NCBI RefSeq assembly: GCF_011365745.1
Contig: NZ_JAAOBY010000002.1
Coordinates: forward strand, 186,001-250,000
Direction of reading: 5' to 3'
Length of the DNA stretch: 64,000 bases
From: Flavobacterium turcicum
Lineage (GTDB): Bacteria > Bacteroidota > Bacteroidia > Flavobacteriales > Flavobacteriaceae
Notes under the pieces: generated by a model
Database searches by the model: none
What the model saw: only the letters and a program-made list of their open reading frames with translations
Told to the model about the DNA's origin: nothing
Shown here: piece after piece, positions 46,201 to 55,881 of the stretch
Layout: every line of letters starts with the position of its first letter
How positions within the stretch are numbered: the stretch's first letter is position 1
Position numbers and translations under genes: made by a program

Positions 46201-49200
46201 GTACCGCAGTTGATAATGATGATAGCACAATTACTAATTTACCAAAAAATTCAAGCTTAGCTTTAGTAAAATCAGCCGTTTACAATGGCAATGCTACAGC
46301 AGCACAAGTTGGCGATACGATTACTTACACATTCACTATCACCAACACAGGAAATACAACTCTGACTAATGCGGTTGTAACCGATGCTAAATTGGGTATG
46401 ACCAATGTAGCTGTAAGTCCGAGTACTTTGGCATCCAACGCAAGTGGCACTTTAACACAAAACTACACGATTACCCAAGCCGATATCGATGCAGGAACCG
46501 TTACGAATTCGGCAATAGGAAGCGCTAAAGATCCTTCAAATGCTACAGTCTCTGATATTTCAGGTACAACAACTACAAATGATTCGCCTACAGTTACGAC
46601 AGTTCCAAAAACATCAAGTGTTGCTTTAGTAAAAACAGCCGTTTACAATGGCAATGCTACAGCAGCACAAGTAGGAGATACTATTACATATACCTTCACT
46701 ATCACCAACACAGGAAATACAACTCTGACTAATGCGGTTGTAACCGATGCTAAATTGGGTATGACCAATGTAGCTGTAAGTCCGAGTACTTTGGCACCCA
46801 ACGCAAGTGGCACTTTAACACAAAACTACACGATTACCCAAGCCGATATCGATGCGGGAAGTGTTACCAATTCGGCAGTAGGAAGCGCGACGGATCCATC
46901 AAATGCAACAGTTTCCGATACCTCAGGAACGACTACAACAAATGATACCGCAACGGTAACGAATCTTCCAAAAACATCAAGCGTAGCTTTAGTAAAAACA
47001 GCTGTGTACAATGGCAATGCCACTGCAGCACAAGTAGGAGATACTATTACATATACCTTCACTATCACCAACACAGGAAATACAACTCTGACTAATGCGG
47101 TTGTAACCGATGCTAAATTGGGTATGACCAATGTAGCGGTAAGTCCGAGTACTTTGGCACCCAACGCAAGTGGCACTTTAACACAAAACTACACGATTAC
47201 CCAAGCCGATATCGATGCGGGAAGTGTTACCAATTCGGCAGTAGGAAGCGCGACGGATCCATCAAATGCAACAGTTTCAGATACGTCTGGAACGACTACA
47301 ACCAATGATACGCCGACAGTAACGACAGTTCCTTCTGCGCCAAGCACTTCAAGCTTAGCGTTGGTTAAAACGGCAGTTTATAACGGGAATGCAGCTGCTG
47401 CACAAGTTGGCGATATTATTACATATACCTTCATCATCACCAACACAGGCAATACCACTCTAACCAATGTGGTGGTTACGGATGCTAAATTGGGATTGAT
47501 TAATGTAGCGGTAAGCCCGAGTACTTTGGCAGTAAACGCTAGTGGTACTTTAACACAAAACTACACGATAACTCAAGCTGATATCGATGCAGGAACTGTT
47601 ACGAATTCTGCAATAGGAAGCGCGACAGATCCATCAAATGTAACAGTTTCCGATACCTCAGGAACGACTACAACAAATGATACCGCAACGGTAACGAATC
47701 TTCCAAAAACATCAAGCTTAGCTTTAGTAAAAACAGCTGTGTACAATGGCAATGCCACTGCAGCACAAGTTGGAGATACCATTACGTATACCTTCACCAT
47801 CACCAACACGGGTAATACCACTCTCGGCAATGCAGTTGTAAGCGATGCTAAATTACGAATGACTAATGTAGCGGTAAGCCCAAGTACTTTAGCTCCAAAT
47901 GCCAGTGGCACCTTAACACAAAACTACACCATTACCCAAGCCGATATCGATGCGGGAACGGTTACGAATTCAGCACTAGGAAGCGCGACAGATCCATCAA
48001 ATGCGACAGTTTCTGATACATCGGGAACGACTACAACAAATGATACCGCAACGTTAACAAATCTTCCAAAAACATCAAGCGTAGCTTTGGTTAAAACAGC
48101 CGTTTACAATGGCAATGCGACTGCAGCACAAGTCGGCGATACCATTACTTATACCTTTACAATCACCAACACAGGTAATTCCACTTTAACTAATGCTGTT
48201 GTAACAGATGCTAAATTAGGATTGACTAATGTAGCGCTAAGTCCGAGTACTTTGGCTCCAAATGCCAGTGGCACCTTAACACAAAACTACACCATTACCC
48301 AAGCCGATATCGATGCGGGAACGGTAACGAATTCTGCAACAGGAAGTGCCACTGATCCATCAAATGCGACAGTTTCAGATACATCGGGAACGACTACAAC
48401 AAACGATACAGCAACGGTAACCAATCTTCCAAAAACATCAAGCGTAGCTTTAGTTAAAATGGCCGTTTACAATGGCAATGCAACTGCAGCGCAAGTTGGA
48501 GATACCATTACGTATACCTTCACTATCACTAACACAGGCAATACCACTCTAACCAATGCAGTTGTTACGGATGCTAAATTGGGATTGACCAATGTTGCGC
48601 TAAGTCCGAGTACTTTGGCTCCAAATGCAAGCGGAACATTAACACAAAACTACACGATTACTCAAGCCGATATCAATGCGGGAAGTGTAACGAATTCTGC
48701 AGTAGGAAGCGCGACGGATCGAGCAAATGTTACAGTTTCGGATACATCGGGAACAACAATTGCGAACGATACAGCAACCGTAACTAATCTTCCAAAAACA
48801 TCAAGCGTAGCTTTGGTTAAAACAGCCGTTTACAATGGCAATGCGACAGCTGCTCAAGTAGGAGATACCATTACGTATAACTTCACCATCAACAACACGG
48901 GTAATACCACTTTAAGCAATGCAGTTGTAAGCGATGCTAAATTAGGAATGACCAATGTTGCAGTAAGTCCGAGTACTTTAGCTCCAAACGCCAGCGGCAC
49001 TTTAACACAAAACTACACGATAACCCAAGCCGATATTGATGCGGGAATTGTTACGAATTCAGCAATAGGAAGTGCCACTGATCCATCAAATGCGACAGCT
49101 TCGGATACTTCGGGAACAACAACTACGAACGATACCGCAACGGTAACGACAGTTCCATCTGCGCCAAGCGCATCAAGCGTAGCTTTGGTTAAAACGGCAG

Positions 49201-52200
49201 TGTACAATGGCAATGCGACAGCTGCACAAGTTGGCGATATTATTACGTATACCTTCATTATCAACAACACAGGCAATACCACTCTAACCAATGCGGTGGT
49301 TACGGATGCTAAATTGGGATTGACTAATGTAACGGTAAGCCCGAGTACTTTGGCAGTAAACGCTAGTGGTACTTTAACACAAAACTACACGATTACCCAA
49401 GCCGATATCGATTCGGGAACGGTAACGAATTCGGCAATAGGAAATGCCACTGATCCATCAAATGTGACATTTTCAGATACTTCGGGAACAACAACTACCA
49501 ACGATACAGTAACGGTAACGAATCTTCCAAAAACATCAAGCGTAGCTTTGGTTAAAACAGCCGTTTACAATGGCAATGCTACTGCAGCACAAGTAGGCGA
49601 TACCATTACTTATACCTTTACAATCACCAACACAGGCAATACCACTCTAACCAATGCAGTTGTTACTGATGCTAAATTAGGAATGACTAATGTAGCGGTA
49701 AGTCCAAGTACTTTGGCAGCAAATGCAAGCGGAACATTAACGCAAAACTACACGATTACCCAAGCCGATATCGATGCGGGAACTGTTACGAATTCTGCAG
49801 TAGGAAGCGCGACAGATCCATCAAATGCGACAGTTTCGGATACATCGGGAACGACTACAACAAATGATACTGCAACGATAACAAATCTTCCAAAAACATC
49901 AAGTGTTGCTTTAGTAAAAACAGCTGTGTACAATGGCAATGCTACTGCAGCACAAGTGGGAGATACTATTACTTATACATTTACCATCACGAACACAGGC
50001 AATACCACTTTAAGCAATGCAGTTGTTACGGATGCTAAATTAGGCATGACCAATGTAGCGTTAAGTCCTAGTACTTTGGCTCCAAATGCAAGCGGAACCT
50101 TAACACAGAACTACACGATTACTCAAGCTGATATCAATGCAGGAACTGTTACGAATTCTGCAGTAGGAAGCGCGACAGATCCATCAAATGCGACAGTTTC
50201 AGATACTTCGGGAACAGCAACTACGAACGATACACCTACAGTAACGACAGTTCCTTCTGCGCCAAGTACTTCAAGCGTCGCTTTGGTTAAAACAGCCGTT
50301 TACAATGGCAATGCGACTGCAGCACAAGTTGGCGATACCATTACGTATACCTTTACCATTACCAACACAGGAAATACTACTTTAAGCAATGCCGTTGTCA
50401 CAGATTCAAAGTTAGGAATGACCAATGTAGCGGTAAGTCCGAGTACTTTGGCTCCAAACGCTAGCGGAATCTTGACACAGAACTACATGATAACTCAAGC
50501 AGATATCGATGCGGGAAGTGTTACGAATTCGGCAGTAGGAAGCGCCACAGATCCGTCAAATGCTACTGTTTCAGATACATCGGGAACAACAACTACGAAC
50601 GATACCGCAACGGTAACAACTGTTCCAAAAATAGCAAGCGTAGCTTTGGTAAAGACTGCCGTTTACAATGGCAATGCTACAGCTGCTCAAGCTGGCGATA
50701 CAATTACTTACACATTCACCATTACCAACACAGGCAATACAACATTAACTAATACTTTTGTCACAGATGCAAAATTAGGATTGACCAATGTAGTGGTAAG
50801 TCCAAGCACTTTGGCACCAAATGCAAGCGGCACTTTAACACAAAACTACACGATTACCCAAGCCGATATCGATGCGGGAACGGTTACGAATTCGGCAGTA
50901 GGAAGCGCTAAAGATCCATCGAATGCGACAGTTTCTGATACTTCAGGAACAACAACTACAAATGATACGGCAACGGTTACAACTGTTCCAAAAACATCAA
51001 GCGTAGCTTTAGTTAAAACGGCCGTTTACAATGGTAATGCCACTGCCGCTCAAATTGGCGATACCATTACGTATACCTTTACCATCACCAACATTGGTAA
51101 TACAATTTTAACCAATGCCGTTGTAACGGATGCTAAATTAGGAATGACCAATGTAGCGGTAAGTCCAAGTACTTTGGCTCCAAATGCAAGCGGAACATTA
51201 ACACAAAACTACACGATTACTCAAGCCGATATCAATGCGGGAAGTGTAACGAATTCTGCAGTAGGAAGCGCGACGGATCGAGCAAATGTTACAGTTTCGG
51301 ATACATCGGGAACAACAATTGCGAACGATACAGCAACCGTAACTAATCTTCCAAAAACATCAAGCGTAGCTTTGGTTAAAACAGCCGTTTACAATGGCAA
51401 TGCGACAGCTGCTCAAGTAGGAGATACCATTACGTATAACTTCACCATCAACAACACGGGTAATACCACTTTAAGCAATGCAGTTGTAAGCGATGCTAAA
51501 TTAGGAATGACCAATGTTGCAGTAAGTCCGAGTACTTTAGCTCCAAACGCCAGCGGCACTTTAACACAAAACTACACGATAACCCAAGCCGATATTGATG
51601 CGGGAATTGTTACGAATTCAGCAATAGGAAGTGCCACTGATCCATCAAATGCGACAGCTTCGGATACTTCGGGAACAACAACTACGAACGATACCGCAAC
51701 GGTAACGACAGTTCCATCTGCGCCAAGCGCATCAAGCGTAGCTTTGGTTAAAACGGCAGTGTACAATGGCAATGCGACAGCTGCACAAGTTGGCGATATT
51801 ATTACGTATACCTTCATTATCAACAACACAGGCAATACCACTCTAACCAATGCGGTGGTTACGGATGCTAAATTGGGATTGACTAATGTAACGGTAAGCC
51901 CGAGTACTTTGGCAGTAAACGCTAGTGGTACTTTAACACAAAACTACACGATTACGCAAGGAGATATTGATGCAGGCCAAGTAGTAAATTCAGCATTAGC
52001 TGCGGGGCGTACACCACAAAATGTCCTTGTTCAAGACACCTCAGGAACTTCAATTACTAATGATACTCCAACCACGACAATTTTAAATTCTGTTTCAAGT
52101 ATTAGCCTTTTAAAAGAAGGTGTTTATATAGATTCAAACAATGATGGAATTGTAAATATTGGAGATCGAATAAATTATACATTCACTGTTCAAAATACGG

Positions 52201-52805
52201 GACAAACAACTTTGAGCAATGTGATGATTTCTGATCCTAATGTTATTGTTGTTGGGCCAGCAATTCCAACTCTGGTAGTAAATGCAATAAATAGTACTAA
52301 TTTCTCAGCTTCATATCTCATTACACAAAGTGACATAAGTGCAGGTGTAGTTTACAATTTGGCAACAGTAACTTCCACAAACCCGAAAGGAATGACAGTA
52401 ACAGCTACATCATCAGATCCAACGCCTTGTGTTACATGTCCAGTAAGTCCTACATGTTTAACATGTACGATTACTGAGTTGCCTATAAATGATTGTGCTG
52501 TTGAGGTTTTCAATGCAGTATCGCCAAATACGGGTGACGATTTTGAGCGTATTTTATATATCAAAGGAATTGAATGCTATCCGAATAATACGGTGCAAAT
52601 ATTTGATCGTTGGGGGGTAAAAGTTTTTGATCTAGCAGGCTACAATAATACAAATAAGGCTTTTAGAGGAATGTCAGAAGGTAGAGTGACCATACAACAA
52701 TCCTCAGGATTACCGACAGGAACTTATTTTTATGTGATTGATTACACCAATTTTGCAGGTGAAAAAATAGAAAAAACAGGCTATTTACATTTAGAAAACG
52801 ATTAA
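43263..52805 (+). CDS. Giant DUF11-repeat surface protein with T9SS type B sorting domain
   Basis: 3180 residues. Signal peptide with a long N-region (SLVILGLFFFSTNIAYSQ). Residues 43-735: four copies of a module of about 165 residues. Near 740-875: one divergent DUF11 domain. Residues 877-2940: 17 nearly identical DUF11-type repeats of about 121 residues, each starting ALVKTAVYNGNATAAQVGDT and carrying TLTQNYTITQADIDAG. Then another divergent DUF11 domain and, from 3075, a gliding-motility-associated C-terminal domain (VQIFDRWGVKVFDLAGYNN, GLPTGTYFYVIDY), the type B T9SS sorting signal. It should be exported by T9SS and fixed on the surface. The repeats form a stalk, so an adhesin is likely. 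PorP/SprF and OmpA genes follow. Confidence 0.93.
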   Translation: MKQSYLPSILNWLKLDKTLKVNLLSLVILGLFFFSTNIAYSQCNFEVPRSFTTTNFDNLSVSSSTSGVCSSLLGCVIANESRLIDADETNNATASFGALGIGTIHRLRVTDGNTVYAAGSFAGFKIQPFVGLLNLDLLNGISIVTYLSGQPVESFSGASLLGLNVLSNPNDFIVGFNTSSAFDAIEIVFRSGVSALSSTKIYHAVLREYCAGPALNCNVSTKPQLPTFPVAINQTVTGISGVGLGTVANAENAINSDSDDFATLNFNLGVAATATFAIKNQVDVYPINTFAGFEIEYSNLAAVGALGNVVIATYLNGILREQSNGSNLIANTGLLNTSGRTPLGFVATQTFNEVRLIINQTLALNLGTTRIFGSVLQNFCAGPDLLCNTPTAMTAPLYPVFVNSANTGFDGVLCVGCNVTNTQFLIDNDPSNFATFNNTVGVGVIGKLAVKNQITDYPLGSFAGFNIETPALANVDALNGITIKTYLNGVLQETKSGSGALVAVGSNLLTGSGRQTLGFVTSTDYDEVQINFENTVAVSFGTIRVYNAVIQQFCEPTVVCDTTYFLSNPEFPVQVNSSRSGISGVVCVGCDVTNASNVVTADFSDFANITLVAGVGSTGSIAVQDQLFTYPPGTFAGFVIDDLGTLAQVDLFQSLTISTYNNGILVESKSAANLIDLAALGINVLGSVPGVYNVGFKTSQEFDEVRITVNGLASVINSINVYGAFVNTSESNDGATGNFNCFSASLLLTKDGTYNDFNGDGLVNVGDKIDYVFEIKNTSNESLTNVSLTDNNAVTSGLPIPSMPAGAADTNSYSAVYFITQQDIDAGVVYNLATITARTFFGSTVTATSTDPTPCVDCPPNPSCSSCTATALRQANTVSLVKTAVYNGNAAAAKVGDTITYTFTITNSGNTTLTNAVVTDAKLGLTNVSVSPSTLAPSESGTLTQNYTITQADIDAGSVTNSAVGTAQDPDNNTLSDTSGTAVDNDDSTITNLPKNSSLALVKSAVYNGNATAAQVGDTITYTFTITNTGNTTLTNAVVTDAKLGMTNVAVSPSTLASNASGTLTQNYTITQADIDAGTVTNSAIGSAKDPSNATVSDISGTTTTNDSPTVTTVPKTSSVALVKTAVYNGNATAAQVGDTITYTFTITNTGNTTLTNAVVTDAKLGMTNVAVSPSTLAPNASGTLTQNYTITQADIDAGSVTNSAVGSATDPSNATVSDTSGTTTTNDTATVTNLPKTSSVALVKTAVYNGNATAAQVGDTITYTFTITNTGNTTLTNAVVTDAKLGMTNVAVSPSTLAPNASGTLTQNYTITQADIDAGSVTNSAVGSATDPSNATVSDTSGTTTTNDTPTVTTVPSAPSTSSLALVKTAVYNGNAAAAQVGDIITYTFIITNTGNTTLTNVVVTDAKLGLINVAVSPSTLAVNASGTLTQNYTITQADIDAGTVTNSAIGSATDPSNVTVSDTSGTTTTNDTATVTNLPKTSSLALVKTAVYNGNATAAQVGDTITYTFTITNTGNTTLGNAVVSDAKLRMTNVAVSPSTLAPNASGTLTQNYTITQADIDAGTVTNSALGSATDPSNATVSDTSGTTTTNDTATLTNLPKTSSVALVKTAVYNGNATAAQVGDTITYTFTITNTGNSTLTNAVVTDAKLGLTNVALSPSTLAPNASGTLTQNYTITQADIDAGTVTNSATGSATDPSNATVSDTSGTTTTNDTATVTNLPKTSSVALVKMAVYNGNATAAQVGDTITYTFTITNTGNTTLTNAVVTDAKLGLTNVALSPSTLAPNASGTLTQNYTITQADINAGSVTNSAVGSATDRANVTVSDTSGTTIANDTATVTNLPKTSSVALVKTAVYNGNATAAQVGDTITYNFTINNTGNTTLSNAVVSDAKLGMTNVAVSPSTLAPNASGTLTQNYTITQADIDAGIVTNSAIGSATDPSNATASDTSGTTTTNDTATVTTVPSAPSASSVALVKTAVYNGNATAAQVGDIITYTFIINNTGNTTLTNAVVTDAKLGLTNVTVSPSTLAVNASGTLTQNYTITQADIDSGTVTNSAIGNATDPSNVTFSDTSGTTTTNDTVTVTNLPKTSSVALVKTAVYNGNATAAQVGDTITYTFTITNTGNTTLTNAVVTDAKLGMTNVAVSPSTLAANASGTLTQNYTITQADIDAGTVTNSAVGSATDPSNATVSDTSGTTTTNDTATITNLPKTSSVALVKTAVYNGNATAAQVGDTITYTFTITNTGNTTLSNAVVTDAKLGMTNVALSPSTLAPNASGTLTQNYTITQADINAGTVTNSAVGSATDPSNATVSDTSGTATTNDTPTVTTVPSAPSTSSVALVKTAVYNGNATAAQVGDTITYTFTITNTGNTTLSNAVVTDSKLGMTNVAVSPSTLAPNASGILTQNYMITQADIDAGSVTNSAVGSATDPSNATVSDTSGTTTTNDTATVTTVPKIASVALVKTAVYNGNATAAQAGDTITYTFTITNTGNTTLTNTFVTDAKLGLTNVVVSPSTLAPNASGTLTQNYTITQADIDAGTVTNSAVGSAKDPSNATVSDTSGTTTTNDTATVTTVPKTSSVALVKTAVYNGNATAAQIGDTITYTFTITNIGNTILTNAVVTDAKLGMTNVAVSPSTLAPNASGTLTQNYTITQADINAGSVTNSAVGSATDRANVTVSDTSGTTIANDTATVTNLPKTSSVALVKTAVYNGNATAAQVGDTITYNFTINNTGNTTLSNAVVSDAKLGMTNVAVSPSTLAPNASGTLTQNYTITQADIDAGIVTNSAIGSATDPSNATASDTSGTTTTNDTATVTTVPSAPSASSVALVKTAVYNGNATAAQVGDIITYTFIINNTGNTTLTNAVVTDAKLGLTNVTVSPSTLAVNASGTLTQNYTITQGDIDAGQVVNSALAAGRTPQNVLVQDTSGTSITNDTPTTTILNSVSSISLLKEGVYIDSNNDGIVNIGDRINYTFTVQNTGQTTLSNVMISDPNVIVVGPAIPTLVVNAINSTNFSASYLITQSDISAGVVYNLATVTSTNPKGMTVTATSSDPTPCVTCPVSPTCLTCTITELPINDCAVEVFNAVSPNTGDDFERILYIKGIECYPNNTVQIFDRWGVKVFDLAGYNNTNKAFRGMSEGRVTIQQSSGLPTGTYFYVIDYTNFAGEKIEKTGYLHLEND
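43389..45480 (+). repeat. Fourfold repeat of a 165-residue module (N-terminal region)
   Basis: Four diverged copies in the coding frame share ISGVxCVGCxVTN, DxSNFAT, YPxGTFAGFxI, TYLNGxLxE, GFxTxxxFDEVxI and GTxRVYxAVxQxFC. The copies start near nucleotides 43389, 43940, 44440 and 44960. They are older than the DUF11 array because they differ much more. I do not recognise a named domain. Confidence 0.75.
48609..49396 (+). repeat. 788-base perfect direct repeat, copy 1
   Basis: Identical by eye to 51168-51955 (offset 2559). It spans the end of repeat unit 8, all of unit 9 and the first half of unit 10. The next base differs on both sides (G/A on the left, C/G on the right). Confidence 0.85.
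51168..51955 (+). repeat. 788-base perfect direct repeat, copy 2
   Basis: Second copy of the tract at 48609-49396, spanning the end of unit 15, unit 16 and the first half of unit 17. After it the array leaves its usual pattern (GDIDAGQVVNSAL), so the copy ends at the edge of the homogeneous array. Confidence 0.85.
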
Positions 52806-52857
52806 AGTTTCACTACTGTTCAATTTGCGCATTGCTTACTTTTCTAAAACAAAAACT

Positions 52858-53772
52858 ATGAAAAAAATATATACATTTATCCTGCTTATTTTTATTTGTA
52901 GTGCTTCATTTGCACAGCAAGACTCACAATATACGCACTACATGTACAATACTATTAACATCAATCCTGCTTATGCGGGTAATAGAGGTGCTCTAAGCAT
53001 ATTCGGATTGCATCGTACGCAATGGATGGGCCTAGAAGGGGCACCTACAACTTATGCAGCCTCAATAAATTCGCCAATTGAAAACTCAAAATTGGGTTAC
53101 GGATTATCTTTAGTAAATGATAAAATTGGTGCAGGAAATCAAAGTAATATTGCTGTTGATCTGTCTTATACGATAATGATTTCTGAGGAGTTTGATTTAT
53201 CATTTGGGATCAAAGGTTCTGTTGATTTATTGAATGTGGATTATACAAAATTGAATCGTTATAATGTCAATAATCCAATTTTTCAAAACAATATCGACAA
53301 TGAATTTTCACCAAATTTGGGAGCAGGATTGTTTTTTTTCTCTGAAAAAATGTACTTAGGAGCTTCCGTGCCTTACTTTTTAGCAACCAAACATTTTGAT
53401 GATAATACTAGCGGTATTGAAATTGATCGTTTACATTATTATTTTATAGGAGGATATGTTTTTGATTTGAGTTCGAATGTAAAACTAAAACCTAGTTTCT
53501 TAACAAAAGTGGTTGCAGGAGCGCCTTTGCAAGTTGACCTCTCTGCTAATGTTTTGTTCTCTGAAAAATTCACATTAGGATTAGCCTATCGTGTAGACGC
53601 AGCAGCAACAGCAATGACAGGTTTTCAAGTAAACAAAAATTGGTTTATAGGTTACAGTTATGATTTTGAAACCACCAAATTGAACAATTATAATTCAGGT
53701 TCACATGAACTTTTTTTACGCTATGAACTACCTAAAATCAAGAGAAGAACAATAACACCAAGATTTTTTTAA
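52858..53772 (+). CDS. PorP/SprF-family outer-membrane protein
   Basis: About 304 residues from MKKIYTFILLIFICSASFAQ. The signal peptide, the opening QDSQYTHYMYNTININPAYAGNRG, and the beta-barrel-like repeats (LSFGIKGSVDLLNVDY, LGAGLFFFSEKMYLGASVPY) mark the PorP/SprF family, which helps T9SS type B cargo reach or bind the surface. It starts 52 bases after the giant cargo gene and ends one base before the OmpA gene, so the three are one operon. The start used is the ATG at 52858; an earlier one at 52825 lacks a signal peptide at its N-terminus. Confidence 0.92.
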   Translation: MKKIYTFILLIFICSASFAQQDSQYTHYMYNTININPAYAGNRGALSIFGLHRTQWMGLEGAPTTYAASINSPIENSKLGYGLSLVNDKIGAGNQSNIAVDLSYTIMISEEFDLSFGIKGSVDLLNVDYTKLNRYNVNNPIFQNNIDNEFSPNLGAGLFFFSEKMYLGASVPYFLATKHFDDNTSGIEIDRLHYYFIGGYVFDLSSNVKLKPSFLTKVVAGAPLQVDLSANVLFSEKFTLGLAYRVDAAATAMTGFQVNKNWFIGYSYDFETTKLNNYNSGSHELFLRYELPKIKRRTITPRFF

Positions 53773-53773
53773 G

Positions 53774-55732
53774 ATGAAAAACTATCCTAAACAACATATA
53801 CTTTTTACACTCTTTGTCTTTGGTTATACCGTTATTACCTCTGCGCAAAACACCGAAAAAAAAGCAGCTACTGACTACGAAAATTATGCTTTTGTAGATG
53901 CTAAAAAGACCTACGAACGCTTGTACGAGAAAGGATTAAAATCGCCTGATCTAGTATTAAAATTAGCAAACAGCTGTTATTTTAACGCCGATTTTGAGAG
54001 TGCAGCTAAATATTATAAAGCATTTTTTGATTTGGGACAAAATACAGTCTCAGCTGAATTGTACTACCGATACGCACAATCTCTTAAAGCAATTACGGAG
54101 TATGCCAAGGCAGATGAAATGATGGAAAAGTTTAAAAAACAAAACAGCAGTGATGGTAGAGCCAAATTAGCTTTAAACCAAAAAGATTATTTAGCTGTAA
54201 TAAAAAGTAATTCTGGCAGATTTGATATCACTAATGCAGGAATTAACAGTAAATATTCAGATTATGGAACTGCATTTTACCAAGATAAGGTAGTTTTTGC
54301 TACTGGAAGAGATGTTAGTTCAAAATCGGATAAAATGGATCCTTGGACAGGCGAGGGGTATACCAATCTTTATTTATCAAATAAAAATGCCGATGGGACA
54401 TTGGCTTCAGCCAAAATTTTAGAAGGGAATTTAAATACTAAATACCATGAGTCTACACCTGTATTTACCAAAAATGGTAAAACAGTATATTTTACTCGTA
54501 ACAATTTTGTTAACGGAAAAATAGGAAATGATGAGAATGCAACCATTTTATTGAAAATTTATAAAGCCGAACTGATTGATGGGCAGTGGAAAAATATTGT
54601 TGAGCTGCCCTTCAATAGCGATCAATACAGTGCAGCGCATCCCGTCCTAAGCACTGATGAAAAAACACTCTATTTTGCCTCAAATATGCCCGGAACCATT
54701 GGGCAATCGGATATTTTTAAGGTAGCAATAGGCTTTGATGGTTCTTTAGGAACTCCCGAAAATTTGGGCAATAAAATTAATACCGAAGGCCGAGAAACTT
54801 TTCCTTTTATTTCAAATGAAAACGAATTGTATTTCGCCTCTGATGGGCATCCAGGACTTGGTGGATTAGATGTTTTCGTAGCTAAAGGTAAAAAAGAAGG
54901 GGTTTACGATGAGGTAATAAATGTAGGTGCCCCATTAAATAGCTCAAAAGATGATTTTGGTTTCATTATAAATACAGCTACTAAACTAGGATTTGTTACA
55001 TCTAACCGAGACGGCGGAGTAGGTGGCGATGATATTTATCGCATCAAAGAAATTAAACCTTTGCAGACCGCTTGCGAGCAAACTTTGGCAGGCATAGTAA
55101 CAGATAGCAATACCAAAAAAGCAATCGAGGGTGTGCAAATTGTATTGTATGATGATAATTATAAAAACCTACGCTCATTGATGACCGATGCTGATGGTAA
55201 ATTTAATTTTGGTGTAGTCGACTGTTCCCAAAAATATTATTTACAGTTATCTAAAAAAAATTACCATGTCGAAGAAATTCCTGCCAATACGGGCGATCAA
55301 TCTGGTGAAACATTTTTGCCTGTAGTACTTGAAGAAAGTATTCAAAGAGTGGGACTTGGAGATGATTTAGCAAAGGTTTTTAAAATTAATCCTATTTATT
55401 TTGACTTCAATAAAGCAGATATTCGCATGGATGCTGAAATCGAACTTTCTAAGATATTAGATTTTTTATTGGCTAATCCCGGAATCAAAATCGAAATTAG
55501 ATCGCATACGGATAGTAGACTTTCTGATGCCTATAATTTTAATTTATCTAAAAGACGTGCCGATTCAACCAAAAACTGGTTGATAAAATATGGTGTAGAT
55601 GCGAACCGATTAAAAGCCTACGGTTACGGAGAATCTCAACTACTTAATAAATGTGCGGATAATGTAGTTTGCACCGAAGCGGAACACCAACAAAACAGAA
55701 GAAGCGAATTTATTATCGTTGAAATTAAATAA
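53774..55732 (+). CDS. OmpA-family protein with TPR, PD40 and CarboxypepD-like domains
   Basis: 652 residues. Signal peptide KQHILFTLFVFGYTVITSAQ; TPR-like helices (residues 30-140); PD40 beta-propeller repeats (STDEKTLYFASNMPGTIGQ, NENELYFASDGHPGLGGLD); a carboxypeptidase-regulatory-like fold near 440-520 (LAGIVTDSNTKKAIEGVQIV); and a C-terminal OmpA peptidoglycan-binding domain, IYFDFNKADIRMDAEIELSK, EIRSHTDSR, AYGYGESQLLN, NRRSEFIIVEI. It is the standard third member of a T9SS type B cargo operon and probably ties the PorP-like barrel and its cargo to the cell wall. Confidence 0.93.
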   Translation: MKNYPKQHILFTLFVFGYTVITSAQNTEKKAATDYENYAFVDAKKTYERLYEKGLKSPDLVLKLANSCYFNADFESAAKYYKAFFDLGQNTVSAELYYRYAQSLKAITEYAKADEMMEKFKKQNSSDGRAKLALNQKDYLAVIKSNSGRFDITNAGINSKYSDYGTAFYQDKVVFATGRDVSSKSDKMDPWTGEGYTNLYLSNKNADGTLASAKILEGNLNTKYHESTPVFTKNGKTVYFTRNNFVNGKIGNDENATILLKIYKAELIDGQWKNIVELPFNSDQYSAAHPVLSTDEKTLYFASNMPGTIGQSDIFKVAIGFDGSLGTPENLGNKINTEGRETFPFISNENELYFASDGHPGLGGLDVFVAKGKKEGVYDEVINVGAPLNSSKDDFGFIINTATKLGFVTSNRDGGVGGDDIYRIKEIKPLQTACEQTLAGIVTDSNTKKAIEGVQIVLYDDNYKNLRSLMTDADGKFNFGVVDCSQKYYLQLSKKNYHVEEIPANTGDQSGETFLPVVLEESIQRVGLGDDLAKVFKINPIYFDFNKADIRMDAEIELSKILDFLLANPGIKIEIRSHTDSRLSDAYNFNLSKRRADSTKNWLIKYGVDANRLKAYGYGESQLLNKCADNVVCTEAEHQQNRRSEFIIVEIK

Positions 55733-55881
55733 TTTTTTGAACCTAACAGAAAAGCTAAATAAGCAAGTAGTTTACAAAAAGCTATTTCGTTCTTTTGGCT
55801 TTTTTATTTTAAATTTCGTCTGTATTTTTGATAAAAGTTTTTAGCTATTTCAAATCTGACCAATCATAACCAAACATTACA

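Larger units (their letters stand above)
45895..52085 (+). repeat. Array of 17 tandem DUF11 repeats (about 363 bases each)
   Basis: The unit is about 363 bases (121 residues), with four slightly longer junctions where the linker is PSAPS(T/A) in place of PK(T/N). Units 3 and 4 differ in only a few bases over most of their length. A 788-base tract (48609-49396) recurs without a visible difference at 51168-51955. The array is flanked by one diverged DUF11 unit on each side. Confidence 0.9.

Noticed and set aside
46826..51850. Several minus-strand frames within the DUF11 array, two of them identical
   Set aside because: They are antisense shadows of the repeats; their identity comes only from the duplicated DNA.
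45895..52085. Regular repeats that could suggest a CRISPR array
   Set aside because: The unit is about 363 bases, fully coding and without short repeat-spacer structure.
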